DNA of 64,000 nucleotides from Bradyrhizobium roseum (GCF_030413175.1 NZ_CP129212.1:1736001-1800000), one strand, 5' to 3'; shown: positions 36,474 through 46,831, numbered from the stretch's first letter. A program made the numbers and translations. Notes: generated by a model from the sequence alone, not told the origin.

Positions 36474-37328
36474 ATGCCTACCGCCGATCCGCTCGTCTCC
36501 ACCGAATGGCTCGCCGAGCACCTCAACGATCCCCACGTCAGGGTCGTCGACGCCACGTTCAAGATGCCGGGCATTCTGCCGTTGCCGAAGGACGACTATC
36601 TCGCCGCCCACATTCCCGGCGCGGTGTTCTTCGATGTCGACGCGGTGTCCGACCATTCCAACCCGCTGCCGCACATGTTCCCGTCCGCCGAGCAGTTCGG
36701 CCGCGATGTCGGCGCGCTCGGCATCGGCAATGACGATACGGTGGTCGTCTACGATTCCGGCGGCTGGGTCGCCGCACCCCGGGTGTGGTGGATGTTTCTG
36801 TCGTTCGGCAAGCAAGTCCGCGTGCTCAATGGCGGCCTGAAGAAGTGGGTCGCGGAAGGCCGCAAGGTCGAGAAGGGGCAGGCGGCAGCGCCGACGCCGG
36901 CGACGTTCAAGGCGGCGTTCGATTCGCGCCGCGTGCGCAGCATGCAGCAGCTCGTCGGAAATCTCTCCAGCCACGCCGAGCAGGTGATCGATGCGCGCGC
37001 CAACGAGCGCTACCAGGGCAAGGTCGCCGAGCCGCGGGCGGGCCTTCGCTCCGGCCATATCCCGGGCAGCCTGAGCCTGCCCTATAACAACCTGTTCGAT
37101 GCCGCGACCGGCACGATGAAACCATTGGACGATCTGCGCGCGGCCTTTGCCGGCGTGGGCGTAAAACTCGATGCGCCCATCGTGACGAGCTGCGGCTCCG
37201 GCGTCAGTGCCGCCGTGCTGACGCTGGCGCTCTATCGCCTCGGCGTCGAGAACCCGGCGCTGTATGACGGCTCGTGGACGGAGTGGGGCGCCGCCGACGG
37301 CCCGCCGGTCGCCACCGGTCCGACGTGA
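36474..37328 (+). CDS. sseA: 3-mercaptopyruvate sulfurtransferase (two-domain rhodanese)
   Basis: A 284-residue protein with two rhodanese domains. The first holds VRVVDATFKMPG and VVVYDSGGWVAAPRVWW with no catalytic Cys; the second holds QVIDARANERYQG, RSGHIPGSLSLPYNN and the active loop TSCGSGVSAA. The CGSGV loop is that of mercaptopyruvate rather than thiosulfate sulfurtransferases. It moves sulfur from mercaptopyruvate to acceptors in the cytosol. The ATG at 36474 opens the family's usual N-terminus. Confidence 0.92.
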   Translation: MPTADPLVSTEWLAEHLNDPHVRVVDATFKMPGILPLPKDDYLAAHIPGAVFFDVDAVSDHSNPLPHMFPSAEQFGRDVGALGIGNDDTVVVYDSGGWVAAPRVWWMFLSFGKQVRVLNGGLKKWVAEGRKVEKGQAAAPTPATFKAAFDSRRVRSMQQLVGNLSSHAEQVIDARANERYQGKVAEPRAGLRSGHIPGSLSLPYNNLFDAATGTMKPLDDLRAAFAGVGVKLDAPIVTSCGSGVSAAVLTLALYRLGVENPALYDGSWTEWGAADGPPVATGPT

Positions 37329-37343
37329 TCTCGAGCCTGCAAG

Positions 37344-38108
37344 CTACCTCGTCGCCGGCGCCAGCGGGAACGCGAACGGATTGGGTTGCTGCTGCTGCAG
37401 GGTCAGCGTGGCCTCGCGCGCGAGGCGCGCGCGCCGTAGGGCGGCCATCCGCCGCCGTTCCCGGGCTTGTTCTGCGGCCTTTTTCTTGGCGGTGACGCGG
37501 TCCGGCTTCGCTTCCGTGGTCGAGGTCTTTTGCTCGATCTGGACGGCGGGACCACCGAGCGTCGCGATCAGGGTCGTGGCGATGCTGGGTTCGAATGACG
37601 GGATATCCGCAGCCGGCTCCGGCGAGGCTGCATTTTGATGGGCCGCGTCCGGTTCCGGCACGGAGGCGGCGGCGATCTTCACGTCGGTATTGGCGATGGG
37701 CACCTCGGGCGAGGGGGCCGGTGTCTCCACGCTGGCCTTATCCGCAGGTTCTTCCGGCTTTGCCGCCGCATCCTGCGGCGCCTCTGTTGAGTTGAGGGCC
37801 GCCAGTTTTTCCGGCTCGGCCGGACCAGTTTCCGGGGTTTGCCCGGACTCCGCCAGGACGTCCGGGGCGGCTGCCGGTTGATCAGCGACCGGATCGACGC
37901 GCAGCAGTGCGAGCGTCGTCGGCGGGTCTTCGCTCAGGCGGGCAAACATCGGCGCGGGCGTCGCCCGCCGTGACGGAAGGTTGACGAATTCCTCGTGCGC
38001 GGAACGCAGCAGGGCGGCGGCGCCAAGTCCAAAAATCAGGACCGACGTAGACAGGACGATTGCGGAGAGCAGGAAACGAAAGCCGGGAAGCATGGACGCG
38101 AGTTCCAT
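37344..38108 (-). CDS. Membrane-anchored Ala/Pro-rich hypothetical protein
   Basis: A 254-residue protein with one N-terminal membrane helix (FLLSAIVLSTSVLIFGLGAAALL, about 10-32) and a long low-complexity outer region rich in Ala, Pro and Glu. A basic, Arg/Ala-rich helix (ARERRRMAALRRARLARE) near the end precedes a Gln-rich tail. AGGAGGGGG directly before the ATG at 38108 gives the start. No family recognised; it may be an envelope spacer. Convergent with sseA. Confidence 0.7.
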   Translation of the reverse strand: MELASMLPGFRFLLSAIVLSTSVLIFGLGAAALLRSAHEEFVNLPSRRATPAPMFARLSEDPPTTLALLRVDPVADQPAAAPDVLAESGQTPETGPAEPEKLAALNSTEAPQDAAAKPEEPADKASVETPAPSPEVPIANTDVKIAAASVPEPDAAHQNAASPEPAADIPSFEPSIATTLIATLGGPAVQIEQKTSTTEAKPDRVTAKKKAAEQARERRRMAALRRARLAREATLTLQQQQPNPFAFPLAPATR

Positions 38109-38443
38109 CCCCCTCCTGATGTCTGGAGGGCTGTTGAGATCTAAGGAAACGCGGTGACCACTCTGGGCTGTGATTCGCGAGGGCAGGCGCGCATGGCGAA
38201 TCAGGCCGATTTGAGAGTATGTCAACGCGCGGCGCTTTTTTGTTACAAAAATCTGCGCTGGCGAGCTTCGAAACGCCCTTAAAGCAGCGATTTTCGCCGT
38301 GCTGAGGCATCTTTGCCGCAGTTCCAACCGCGATCACAAATGGCCGACCGAAACCGAATTTCGCGGACTTGTCTTGAATGTGCCGCTATCTTCCGCCATC
38401 TGCCGTTAACCGTCCGGTGGGGCTTGGGGTCTATAAAAAGGCG
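38109..38443. other. Divergent intergenic region
   Basis: About 335 bp between two divergent envelope-protein genes. It should carry both promoters. A T-run/A-run dyad TTTTTTGTTACAAAAA lies near 38236-38251. I see no small gene in it. Confidence 0.45.
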
Positions 38444-39727
38444 ATGATGAACAACCGCATTCTGACGATATGTGCCGCCATGGCCGCGGCCATGACGGGA
38501 ACTTCGCTGGCCCGTGCGCAACAGGGCTATCCGGCCCAAGGTCAAGTCTACCAAGGCCAAGTTTATCAAGGTCAGGTTTACCAGGGGCAGGGCTATTCGA
38601 ACGCTCCGGGACCCTATGTCCGCGGCGGTTATGCGACGGATGAACGCCGCTCTGGCGAACCCGACTTCGACGCCCTTGACGATGACGATGCGCCGAACGC
38701 GGCTGCGCTGCCGCCGCCCGGCCCGGTGCTGTCGCCCGCCGACCCCCGCTATGGCCGCCCGGCCGCTGCTCCGGTCTATTCAGACCGTGGCGCGCCGGTG
38801 CCGACAGGCCCAATTCTTTCGCCCGATGATCCGCGTTATGGCCGCCCGGCCGGACCGCCGCCGGTGATCTATGGGGACCGTCAGCCCGGTTCGCAGCAGC
38901 AGCCCGTCTATTCGGATCGCGGCGACAGCCGCATTCCCGGAGCCAGCATCGTCTATCCGAACGACGACCGCGTCGGCCTGCGCCCGCCCGGGGGAATCGG
39001 CGACGCACCGCCCGGCGCCGTCGGCGCATTGCCGCAACAGCAGCCGTCCGCCGGCGCTGACGGCAAGCCGGTTCAGCTTGCCGCGCTGCCCCCGGAAGAG
39101 CAGCCGGAAGTCGGGCCGGCGCAGCTGCCGCCGCATCTGCGCCGCCAGGAAGTGTCGTTCGCGACCAAGGAGCCCGCGGGCACCATCGTGGTCGATACCT
39201 CCAACACCCATCTCTATTACGTGCTCGGCGGTGGTCGCGCGATCCGCTACGGTGTTCGCGTCGGCCGCGACGGGTTCACCTGGAACGGCGTGCAGAAGAT
39301 CAGCCGCAAGGCCGAGTGGCCGGATTGGCATCCGCCGAGCGAAATGATCGAGCGCCAGCCCTACCTGCCGCGCTTCATGGCCGGAGGCCCCGGCAATCCG
39401 CTCGGCGCGCGGGCCATGTATCTTGGTTCAACCATCTACCGCATCCACGGCACCAACCAGCCTTCGACGATCGGCAAGTTCGTCTCCTCGGGCTGTATCG
39501 GTATGCTGAACGAGGACGTCTCGGACCTGTTCGAGCGCGCCAAGGTCGGTACCCGCGTGGTGGTGATGCCCGGCGGCGCGCCGCCCGCCAACACGGCCTC
39601 GGCGGCCCCGCCGCCGTCCGCTGGCACGGCTGCCACCGCAGGTCCGGGACCGGCGCAGGCGCAACTGACGCCCGGTGCGCAACCGGCTGTCGTGCCACCG
39701 CTACCCGCCCCGGTCACCGTGCGCTGA
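38444..39727 (+). CDS. L,D-transpeptidase (YkuD domain) with repeat-rich linker
   Basis: A 427-residue exported protein. Signal peptide to about TSLARAQ, then a Gln/Tyr/Gly repeat (four VYQGQ-like units, 38537-38596), a long Pro-rich linker with repeated LSPADPRYGRPA motifs, and a YkuD catalytic domain from about residue 240. The active site is IYRIHGTNQPSTIG and SSGCIGM, with the catalytic Cys and His present. It would form 3-3 crosslinks or attach protein to peptidoglycan. Confidence 0.9.
   Translation: MMNNRILTICAAMAAAMTGTSLARAQQGYPAQGQVYQGQVYQGQVYQGQGYSNAPGPYVRGGYATDERRSGEPDFDALDDDDAPNAAALPPPGPVLSPADPRYGRPAAAPVYSDRGAPVPTGPILSPDDPRYGRPAGPPPVIYGDRQPGSQQQPVYSDRGDSRIPGASIVYPNDDRVGLRPPGGIGDAPPGAVGALPQQQPSAGADGKPVQLAALPPEEQPEVGPAQLPPHLRRQEVSFATKEPAGTIVVDTSNTHLYYVLGGGRAIRYGVRVGRDGFTWNGVQKISRKAEWPDWHPPSEMIERQPYLPRFMAGGPGNPLGARAMYLGSTIYRIHGTNQPSTIGKFVSSGCIGMLNEDVSDLFERAKVGTRVVVMPGGAPPANTASAAPPPSAGTAATAGPGPAQAQLTPGAQPAVVPPLPAPVTVR
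38537..38596 (+). repeat. In-frame 15-bp tandem repeat
   Basis: Four 15-bp units inside the L,D-transpeptidase gene, starting at 38537, 38552, 38567 and 38582. They encode QGQVY three times and a degenerate QGQGY, and differ mainly at third codon positions, so selection rather than recent slippage keeps them. Confidence 0.85.
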
Positions 39728-39754
39728 CCCGATAGATTAGACCTTTACGGTTTT

Positions 39755-39782
39755 CGCCCTCCCGCCGGCTAGCGGGAGGGCG
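39755..39782 (+). terminator. Hairpin terminator between convergent genes
   Basis: An 11-bp stem CGCCCTCCCGC (39755-39765) / GCGGGAGGGCG (39772-39782) with a 6-nt loop. It is followed on the plus strand by ATTTCGTT and lies just beyond the L,D-transpeptidase gene. Confidence 0.7.
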
Positions 39783-39789
39783 ATTTCGT

Positions 39790-40749
39790 TCAAGCCAGTC
39801 GCAGCTTCGGCTCACCCTTGAACCAGGCGTCGATGCCTTCGACCATCTGCTGATAGTGGCCCCTGAAGCTGTCGCCGGTGACGTAGCCGAGATGCGGGGT
39901 CAGCACCATGTTGTCGAGCTTGCGGAAGGGGTGATCGACCGGCAGCGGCTCGACCGAGAACACGTCGACGCCGGCCCCCGCGATCTTCTTCTGCGTCAGC
40001 GCTTCCAGCAGCGCGGCTTCGTCGACGATCGGCCCGCGCGCAGTGTTGACGAGATAGGCGGTCGGTTTCATCCGTGCGAGTTCTTCACGCCCGACCAGCC
40101 CGCGCGAGCGCTGGCTCAGCACCACATGGATGGTGACGATATCGGCGGTCGAGAACAGCTCTTCCTTGCTGGCATAGGTGACGCCGACTTCCTTGCACTT
40201 CTCCGGTGTCAGATTCGGGCTCCAGGCGATCACGTTCATGCCGAACGCCTGCGCCAGCTTCGACACCTTGCTGCCGAGCTTGCCGAGGCCGATGACGCCG
40301 AGCGTCCGGCCCTCGATTTCCATGCCGACATGGGCCTGCAGCGGCTCGCCGGCATGCATGCGGGCGTTCTCGCGGCCGATGTTGCGTGTCAGTTCGAGAA
40401 TCAGGCCCATCGTCAGCGGGGCGGTCGGGTCGCGGCCCCATTGCGTGCCGCAGACGGTCACCTTGTGGTCTTTGGCGGCTTCCATGTCGATGGCGGCATT
40501 GCGCATGCCCGAGGTAATCAAAAGCTTCAGCTTGTGCAGACTGGCGAACATCGTGCGCGGGAACGGGGTGCGTTCACGCATGGCACAGATGATCTCGAAG
40601 TCCTTCAGGGCGTGGGTCGCCGCCTCGGCGCTCGCAAACGGCTGGTTGAACACCGTGATGTCGACGCGGTCCTCCACTTTGGACCAGTCGGCGACCGACC
40701 GCGCCACATTAAGATAGTCGTCGAGAATTGCACAGCGCAGCCGCGTCAT
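39790..40749 (-). CDS. D-2-hydroxyacid dehydrogenase family protein
   Basis: A 319-residue NAD(P)-dependent enzyme. NAD-binding motif GVIGLGKLGSKV, catalytic Arg in NTARGPIVDE, Glu in VFSVEPLP and His in TPHLGYVT (GY in place of the common GG). The CGTQWGRDPTAPLT segment is typical of a phosphoglycerate dehydrogenase-like subgroup whose substrate is unknown. The ATG at 40749 starts the family's usual N-terminus; a longer frame adds an unlikely 32-residue leader. Confidence 0.9.
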   Translation of the reverse strand: MTRLRCAILDDYLNVARSVADWSKVEDRVDITVFNQPFASAEAATHALKDFEIICAMRERTPFPRTMFASLHKLKLLITSGMRNAAIDMEAAKDHKVTVCGTQWGRDPTAPLTMGLILELTRNIGRENARMHAGEPLQAHVGMEIEGRTLGVIGLGKLGSKVSKLAQAFGMNVIAWSPNLTPEKCKEVGVTYASKEELFSTADIVTIHVVLSQRSRGLVGREELARMKPTAYLVNTARGPIVDEAALLEALTQKKIAGAGVDVFSVEPLPVDHPFRKLDNMVLTPHLGYVTGDSFRGHYQQMVEGIDAWFKGEPKLRLA

Positions 40750-40845
40750 AGGGAAGTCCGTCGTTGGCGAGGATGACGGCATAGGAACGACCGTCGGGGA
40801 ATATCGCCATGGTTGCGCGCAAACGGGAACGGCGCAAGCGGACAA

Positions 40846-40906
40846 ATAGCGTTTTCGAGCGAAGTGGGTACCGGTTCGCGTGAAGAAAACGCGTCAAAAG
40901 ATGGAG
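40846..40906. repeat. Dispersed AT-box repeat, copy 1
   Basis: ATAGCGTTTTCGAGCGAAGT is followed by GGTTCGCGTGAAGAAAACGC and GTCAAAA. GCGTTTTC and GAAAACGC form the inverted ends. A diverged copy lies at 49322-49375. Confidence 0.75.
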
Positions 40907-40937
40907 CTGCAGGGCAGGCTCAAATAACCGGAAAAGC

Positions 40938-41132
40938 TCAGTTCTGCCGGCCGAGATGCTTGGCGCGCCAGGCCGGGCCGGGGCCGCGCATATAGTGCAG
41001 TTCCGGACGGTAGGAGCTGAACGCCCTGGCGACGAACCTGCGCAAGAAGGTGCGGAGCTCTGCCGGCAGTTTTGCCGGTCCGGCACCCGCATGCGCCGGG
41101 GACGAAAGGGAAGCCGAGCCGATCGTGGTCAT
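40938..41132 (-). CDS. Small hypothetical protein
   Basis: A 64-residue protein, MTTIGSASLSSPAHA at the start, then KLPAELRTFLRRFVARAF and an ending HYMRGPGPAWRAKHLGRQN. Third codon positions are strongly G/C as in neighbouring genes, and the basic helix plus Gly/Pro/Trp tail looks protein-like. I recognise no family. A weak AGGG is 9 nt upstream. It may be a short cytosolic protein typical of this genus. Confidence 0.5.
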   Translation of the reverse strand: MTTIGSASLSSPAHAGAGPAKLPAELRTFLRRFVARAFSSYRPELHYMRGPGPAWRAKHLGRQN

Positions 41133-41362
41133 GACGCGAGCCCTTGTTTTCAAGGCGCCTTTTTCGGCGCTGGAATCAGTTTTCGCCCGATTTATTAAAA
41201 GATGGTTTCAATTGTCGGGATCCGGCCCCAGATGGTGACCACCCCGTATTCGTCCGTGGTGAACGGATAGAAAACGGCTCCCTGCGGTTGCCCTTTGGTG
41301 GCCGCGCCGCTACATCAGCGGCAGCAAATTTCCGTAAAATCCACTGATTCCAAGGGTTCTCG

Positions 41363-43012
<1,650 letters not shown>

Positions 43013-43138
43013 GGGAATAGCGGCGTTTGCGTGATAGCCGCAGCACCGGCGCTGCGGCCAGTTGTCGCTTCACAGCGCGGTCAGATTTCGTAGATATACA
43101 CGTCCTTCCGCCATTCGATTTCGCAGCGAGCGCCCCTG

Positions 43139-43729
43139 ATGTCCTTTACGCCCGATACGCCCTTGCCGCCCACAGCTCAGCGGAAGGCGCTGCGTCCGAT
43201 CCCGCTGCTGATCTTCAGCTCCCGCTGGCTGCAGCTGCCGCTCTATATCGGCCTGATCGTCGCGCAGGGCGTCTATGTGGTGCTGTTCCTGAAGGAGTTG
43301 TGGCACCTGTTCGCCCACGCCTTCGACTTCAGCGAACAGCAGATCATGCTGGCGGTGCTGGGCCTGATCGACGTGGTGATGATCTCCAACCTTTTGGTGA
43401 TGGTCATCGTCGGCGGCTACGAGACGTTCGTCTCCCGGCTCAATCTGGAAGGGCATCCGGATCAGCCGGAGTGGCTCAGCCACGTCAATGCCAGCGTGCT
43501 CAAGATCAAGCTCGCGATGGCTATCATAGGCATCTCGTCGATCCATCTGCTGCGTACCTTCATCGAGGCCGGAAGCTTGGCTTCGGGCAAAGGCAGCTAC
43601 ACCGAAACCGGCGTGATGTGGCAGACCATCATCCACACGGTCTTCATTCTGTCGGCGATCGGCATTGCCTATGTCGACAAGCTGTCGAATGATTCCGCTG
43701 AGCATGCCAAGCAGGCCGTGCCGCATTGA
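43139..43729 (+). CDS. UPF0114 (YqhA family) membrane protein
   Basis: A 196-residue inner-membrane protein with four hydrophobic segments: [19 protein letters not shown], a second at about 70-95 ([19 protein letters not shown]), [17 protein letters not shown], and a last at about 160-178. The [10 protein letters not shown] loop after the second helix is the family mark. Function unknown. Confidence 0.9.
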   Translation: MSFTPDTPLPPTAQRKALRPIPLLIFSSRWLQLPLYIGLIVAQGVYVVLFLKELWHLFAHAFDFSEQQIMLAVLGLIDVVMISNLLVMVIVGGYETFVSRLNLEGHPDQPEWLSHVNASVLKIKLAMAIIGISSIHLLRTFIEAGSLASGKGSYTETGVMWQTIIHTVFILSAIGIAYVDKLSNDSAEHAKQAVPH

Positions 43730-43760
43730 TGGATGATGTGTCGATGGACAGGATTCCGGC

Positions 43761-44996
43761 TTGCGACAGGGGTTGATAGCCGCGGTTCTGATATTGGCCG
43801 CGATGACGCTGGGCGCGGTGCGCCCGGTTTTCGCCGCCGACGCCGCCTTCACCCAGTTCATCGCCTCGCTGTGGCCGGAGGCGCAGGCCGCCGGCGTCTC
43901 GCGCGCGACCTTCGATGCCGAGACCCGCGGGCTTGAGCCCGATTACAAATTGCCCGATCTGCTGCTGCCGGGCCGGCCCGCCACCGGCGCGCCGTCGCAG
44001 GCCGAGTTCGTGCAGGTGCCGGCCGATTACATCAAGGAAGCTTCCATCGCGCGGCTCGCCGCCGAGGGGCAGAAGCTGATGCAGAAGCATCGCGCGGCGC
44101 TGAACGAGATCGAAAGGCGTTTTGGCGTTCCTTCAAGCGTGGTGCTCGCGATCTGGGGCCGCGAGACGGATTACGGCCGTTATCGTCTGCCCTACGACAC
44201 GCTGCGCGTGGTGGCGACGCAGGCCTATGTCGGCCGCCGCAAGGATCAGTATCGCGGCGAGTTCATTCTCGCACTGAAGATCCTCGGCGAGGGCGCGGTG
44301 ACGCGCCAGGATTTCCGCTCGTCCTGGGCCGGCGCCACCGGCTACACCCAATTCTTGCCATCCGAATATTACAAGCATGGCGTCGATCTCGACAACGACG
44401 GCCGGGTCGACATCTGGCATTCGGTGCCGGACGCGCTGGCCGCGGCCGCGCAGCAACTCGTCAACAAGGGCTGGCAGTCCGGCGTGCGCTGGGCCTACGA
44501 GGTGAAGGCGCCGGCCAATGTCGACTGCACCATCGGCGTGCCCGAGGTGACGAAACCGATTGGAGAGTGGCTGCGCGCAGGCTTCGTGCCGGTGCGCGGG
44601 CAGAAGCTGAGCACAGCCGAGCAGGCGCAGCCGGCGTCGCTGCTGCAGGTCGAGGGCATCTACGGTCCTGCGTTCCTGACCACCAAGAACTACTTCGTCA
44701 TCAAGGAATACAATTTCTCCGATCTGTATGTGCTGTTCGTCGGCCATCTCGCCGACCGCATGACAAGCCCGCAACCGTTCGCCACGCCCTGGTCGGCATC
44801 GACGCAGTTGCGCTCGGCCGATGTCGAGGCCATGCAGCGGCACCTGACGCGCATCGGCCTCTACAAGGACAAGCTCGATGGCAAGGCCGGCATGCAGACG
44901 CGCGCAGCGCTCGGTGCGTATCAGAAGTCAGCCGGCCTCAAGGTCGACTGCTGGCCGAGCGAAGCGGTGCTGCGTGCCATGAGCGCGGGGCGGTGA
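43761..44996 (+). CDS. Lytic murein transglycosylase (MltB-like) with peptidoglycan-binding domain
   Basis: A 411-residue exported enzyme. Signal peptide to about VFAAD, SLT_2 domain with the catalytic Glu in LAIWGRETDYGR and the WAGATGYTQFLPSEY motif, and a C-terminal peptidoglycan-binding domain (DVEAMQRHLTRIGLYKDKLDGKAG). It cuts glycan strands to anhydromuropeptides. The only upstream start in frame is TTG at 43761. A paralog is at 60772-62091. Confidence 0.9.
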   Translation: MRQGLIAAVLILAAMTLGAVRPVFAADAAFTQFIASLWPEAQAAGVSRATFDAETRGLEPDYKLPDLLLPGRPATGAPSQAEFVQVPADYIKEASIARLAAEGQKLMQKHRAALNEIERRFGVPSSVVLAIWGRETDYGRYRLPYDTLRVVATQAYVGRRKDQYRGEFILALKILGEGAVTRQDFRSSWAGATGYTQFLPSEYYKHGVDLDNDGRVDIWHSVPDALAAAAQQLVNKGWQSGVRWAYEVKAPANVDCTIGVPEVTKPIGEWLRAGFVPVRGQKLSTAEQAQPASLLQVEGIYGPAFLTTKNYFVIKEYNFSDLYVLFVGHLADRMTSPQPFATPWSASTQLRSADVEAMQRHLTRIGLYKDKLDGKAGMQTRAALGAYQKSAGLKVDCWPSEAVLRAMSAGR

Positions 44997-45009
44997 GGGA
45001 GCTGAGTCT

Positions 45010-45175
45010 CATCCTCCCCTGGAGGGGGAGGATCGGTTCGCATGAAATGCGAACCGAGGTGGGGTGACGGTCCTTCAACCTCCAACAGCGCCCGCGTTGA
45101 GAGACTGTCACCCCACCCCGTCTCGCATTTCGCTTCGCTCAATCCGAGCCGACCCGCCCCCTCAAGGGGCGGGTA
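45010..45175. repeat. Composite palindromic repeat, copy 1
   Basis: Three hairpins in a row: CCTCCCCTGGAGGGGGAGG at the left, GGTTCGCAT/ATGCGAACC in the middle, and GACCCGCCCCCTCAAGGGGC at the right. GTCACCCCACCCCGTC near 45108 recurs near 47489 in copy 2. Confidence 0.75.
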
Positions 45176-45185
45176 AGAAAGAAAA

Positions 45186-45211
45186 AGCCCGGCCGAGATT
45201 TCGGCCGGGCT
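45186..45211 (-). terminator. Strong intrinsic terminator
   Basis: On the minus strand an 11-bp perfect stem (AGCCCGGCCGA / TCGGCCGGGCT, 4-nt loop) is followed by TTTTTCTTTCTT. It lies about 40 bp beyond the small secreted protein gene at 45250-45522. Confidence 0.9.
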
Positions 45212-45249
45212 TCGATCACGGCGCGCTGATCGTGCGCCAATCGATCAAA

Positions 45250-45522
45250 TCAGTTGCAGACCTCGACGCGGCGATAGCGCCAGTCGTAGCCGTCCCAGAA
45301 GCGTTCGCGAACCATGCGGCAGGCCGGATAGGGCGCTTCTTCGACATAGACCGGTCCGCCATAGGCCGGACGGCTGGAGGCGATCGCGCCACCGATGATC
45401 GCGCCGCCGAGCAGGCCGGCCGCGACGCCTGCGGCAACGCCGCGCTGCGCGTGGGCAGGCGTCGAGGCGAGCGCACCGGCAACCGTTGCGACTGCGACGA
45501 AGGCAGCAAATGTCTTCTTCAT
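45250..45522 (-). CDS. Small secreted glycine-zipper protein, paralog A
   Basis: A 90-residue exported protein. Signal peptide (MKKTFAAFVAV, cleavage near AHAQ), then a glycine-zipper helix GVAAGVAAGLLGGAIIGGAI, a Pro/Tyr linker, and an ending RERFWDGYDWRYRRVEVC. Two Cys remain after processing. It resembles glycine-zipper envelope proteins. A close relative lies 245 bp upstream in the same direction. Confidence 0.8.
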   Translation of the reverse strand: MKKTFAAFVAVATVAGALASTPAHAQRGVAAGVAAGLLGGAIIGGAIASSRPAYGGPVYVEEAPYPACRMVRERFWDGYDWRYRRVEVCN

Positions 45523-45687
45523 GTCCTGGATTCTCCTGGAGTGACGCGCTTGGGCGCCGGGTTTACGGTGACTCATACGCTGTTTCGAACTGCCGTTTCG
45601 CTACAGAAGCGTACCTAGGTCAATCGAAAGTAAACGTCTCGCAACCGTGATCGAAGAAAACGGTTTTTTCGGGCCGGAACAGCAATT

Positions 45688-45713
45688 GCCCGGAAAGCCG
45701 TGCTTTTCCGGGC
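45688..45713 (-). terminator. Hairpin downstream of paralog B
   Basis: A 9-bp stem GCCCGGAAA (45688-45696) / TTTCCGGGC (45705-45713), 8-nt loop, about 55 bp beyond the stop of the gene at 45767. No long T-run follows, so it may be a mRNA 3' end or a weak terminator. Confidence 0.45.
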
Positions 45714-45766
45714 ATCTGCGATTGCAGATTTAATGAAGATGAACGCGTGTTCAGTGCGCTGCGTGG

Positions 45767-46081
45767 CTAGTCGCAAACCCTGACGTTACGGACCCGCCAG
45801 CCATACCCATCCCAGAATCGCTGACGCTGCCAGAAGCAGGATTCGCCATAGCCGGGATCCACCACATAGGCCGGACCGCCGCCATAATAGCCGGGAGCGT
45901 AATGGCCCGGGCCGTAATAGCCGTGCTGCGAGGCGATGGCGCCGCCGACAATGGCGCCGCCGATCAGGCCGGCGGCGACGCCCGCAGCAACGCCGCGCTG
46001 CGCTTGCGCAGGGGCCGGAATAGAAACGGCGGAAATGGTCAATGCGGCAGCGGCGCCGAGCGCCATCAACGTCTTCTTCAT
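45767..46081 (-). CDS. Small secreted glycine-zipper protein, paralog B
   Basis: A 104-residue exported protein with the same plan as paralog A: signal peptide ending AQAQ, glycine zipper GVAAGVAAGLIGGAIVGGAI, a longer Gly/Tyr-rich linker (GYYGPGHYAPGYYGGG) and the ending RQRFWDGYGWRVRNVRVC. The ATG at 46081 starts the signal peptide; the reading frame extends much further upstream without meaning. Tandem duplication with divergence in the linker is likely. Confidence 0.8.
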   Translation of the reverse strand: MKKTLMALGAAAALTISAVSIPAPAQAQRGVAAGVAAGLIGGAIVGGAIASQHGYYGPGHYAPGYYGGGPAYVVDPGYGESCFWQRQRFWDGYGWRVRNVRVCD

Positions 46082-46460
46082 GGCCTCACCTTTCTCGGAG
46101 TGGCAAAGGGTTTGGAGTTCGATCGCGGCGAAAGTTCCATACTTCGCTTCGATGATCAATGATCGGTGGTGGCTGCCGGAACGACCAGAAGCTGGATGGT
46201 CAGGCCTTTTTGAGGTGTTTAAATACCAATATCGCGCTTTCTCACCCATCGGGCAGGACACGAATGGCACGTGTCGGAGGCAGACCCAAGCCACGAAATT
46301 CAGCCTGAGCGTGATCCAGCTCAACGACACCCTTTTAGAGTCATTCCAATATTTGGCGGGCATCAGTTTGGAATTGCTTGAAAATGCGGCTTTTCCTTTT
46401 GCATCTCGTCGCGCACTTAAATATCGATGAGGTCGCGTCACACTAGGGTTCTAGCGGTTC
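46082..46460. other. Intergenic stretch before bfd
   Basis: About 380 bp of lower GC. It carries the promoters of the divergent paralog B and bfd genes. A degenerate iron control element (TTTAGAGTCATTCCAAT, 46334-46350) is the only motif seen. No gene. Confidence 0.45.
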
Positions 46461-46736
46461 ATGATTGTCTGTTCCTGCAACGTCCTGAGCGACCACGATG
46501 TCCGGAATGCGGTCAGCGCAGCATCGGACCTGCCGCGGAATCCCAAGCAGATTTACGGTTGCCTCGGCTGCAGCGCCGAATGCGGCCGCTGCGCGCGCAC
46601 GATCAAGACCATCATCGACGAAGCCCTCGGTGCCTGCGCCAAGGAGTGCTGCTCGGGTTGTTCGCACAGCCGTCAGACGGCCAACGACGAGCCCGCGCCG
46701 GAGCCTGCCGCCGCCTTCGCACTCGCGGCCTGCTGA
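46461..46736 (+). CDS. bfd: Bacterioferritin-associated ferredoxin
   Basis: A 91-residue (2Fe-2S) protein. The cluster ligands of Bfd are present as C4-x-C6 (MIVCSCN) and C41-x-x-C44 (ECGRC), within the BFD-like fold to about residue 60. Additional Cys residues (C34, C37 and CCSGC near 63) are not part of the E. coli motif. The tail is Ala/Pro-rich. Bfd reduces the core of bacterioferritin to release iron. bfr follows about 140 bp downstream on the same strand. Confidence 0.92.
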   Translation: MIVCSCNVLSDHDVRNAVSAASDLPRNPKQIYGCLGCSAECGRCARTIKTIIDEALGACAKECCSGCSHSRQTANDEPAPEPAAAFALAAC

Positions 46737-46814
46737 AAACCCGACAAAACTCCCTTTGATTGCGCCGTTTCCACCACTTTTTTCGTGGAACGGTTGCTCT
46801 CCACTGAAAACTGA

Positions 46815-46831
46815 TTTAGAAGCATTCTAAA
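46815..46831 (+). promoter_or_regulatory. Iron control element (Irr box) of bfr
   Basis: TTTAGAA-GCA-TTCTAAA is a perfect 7-3-7 palindrome matching the ICE consensus bound by Irr in Bradyrhizobium. It lies 44 bp upstream of the bfr ATG, where bound Irr would block transcription under iron limitation. A small hairpin, AGGCC/GGCCT, follows at 46841-46856. Confidence 0.85.
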
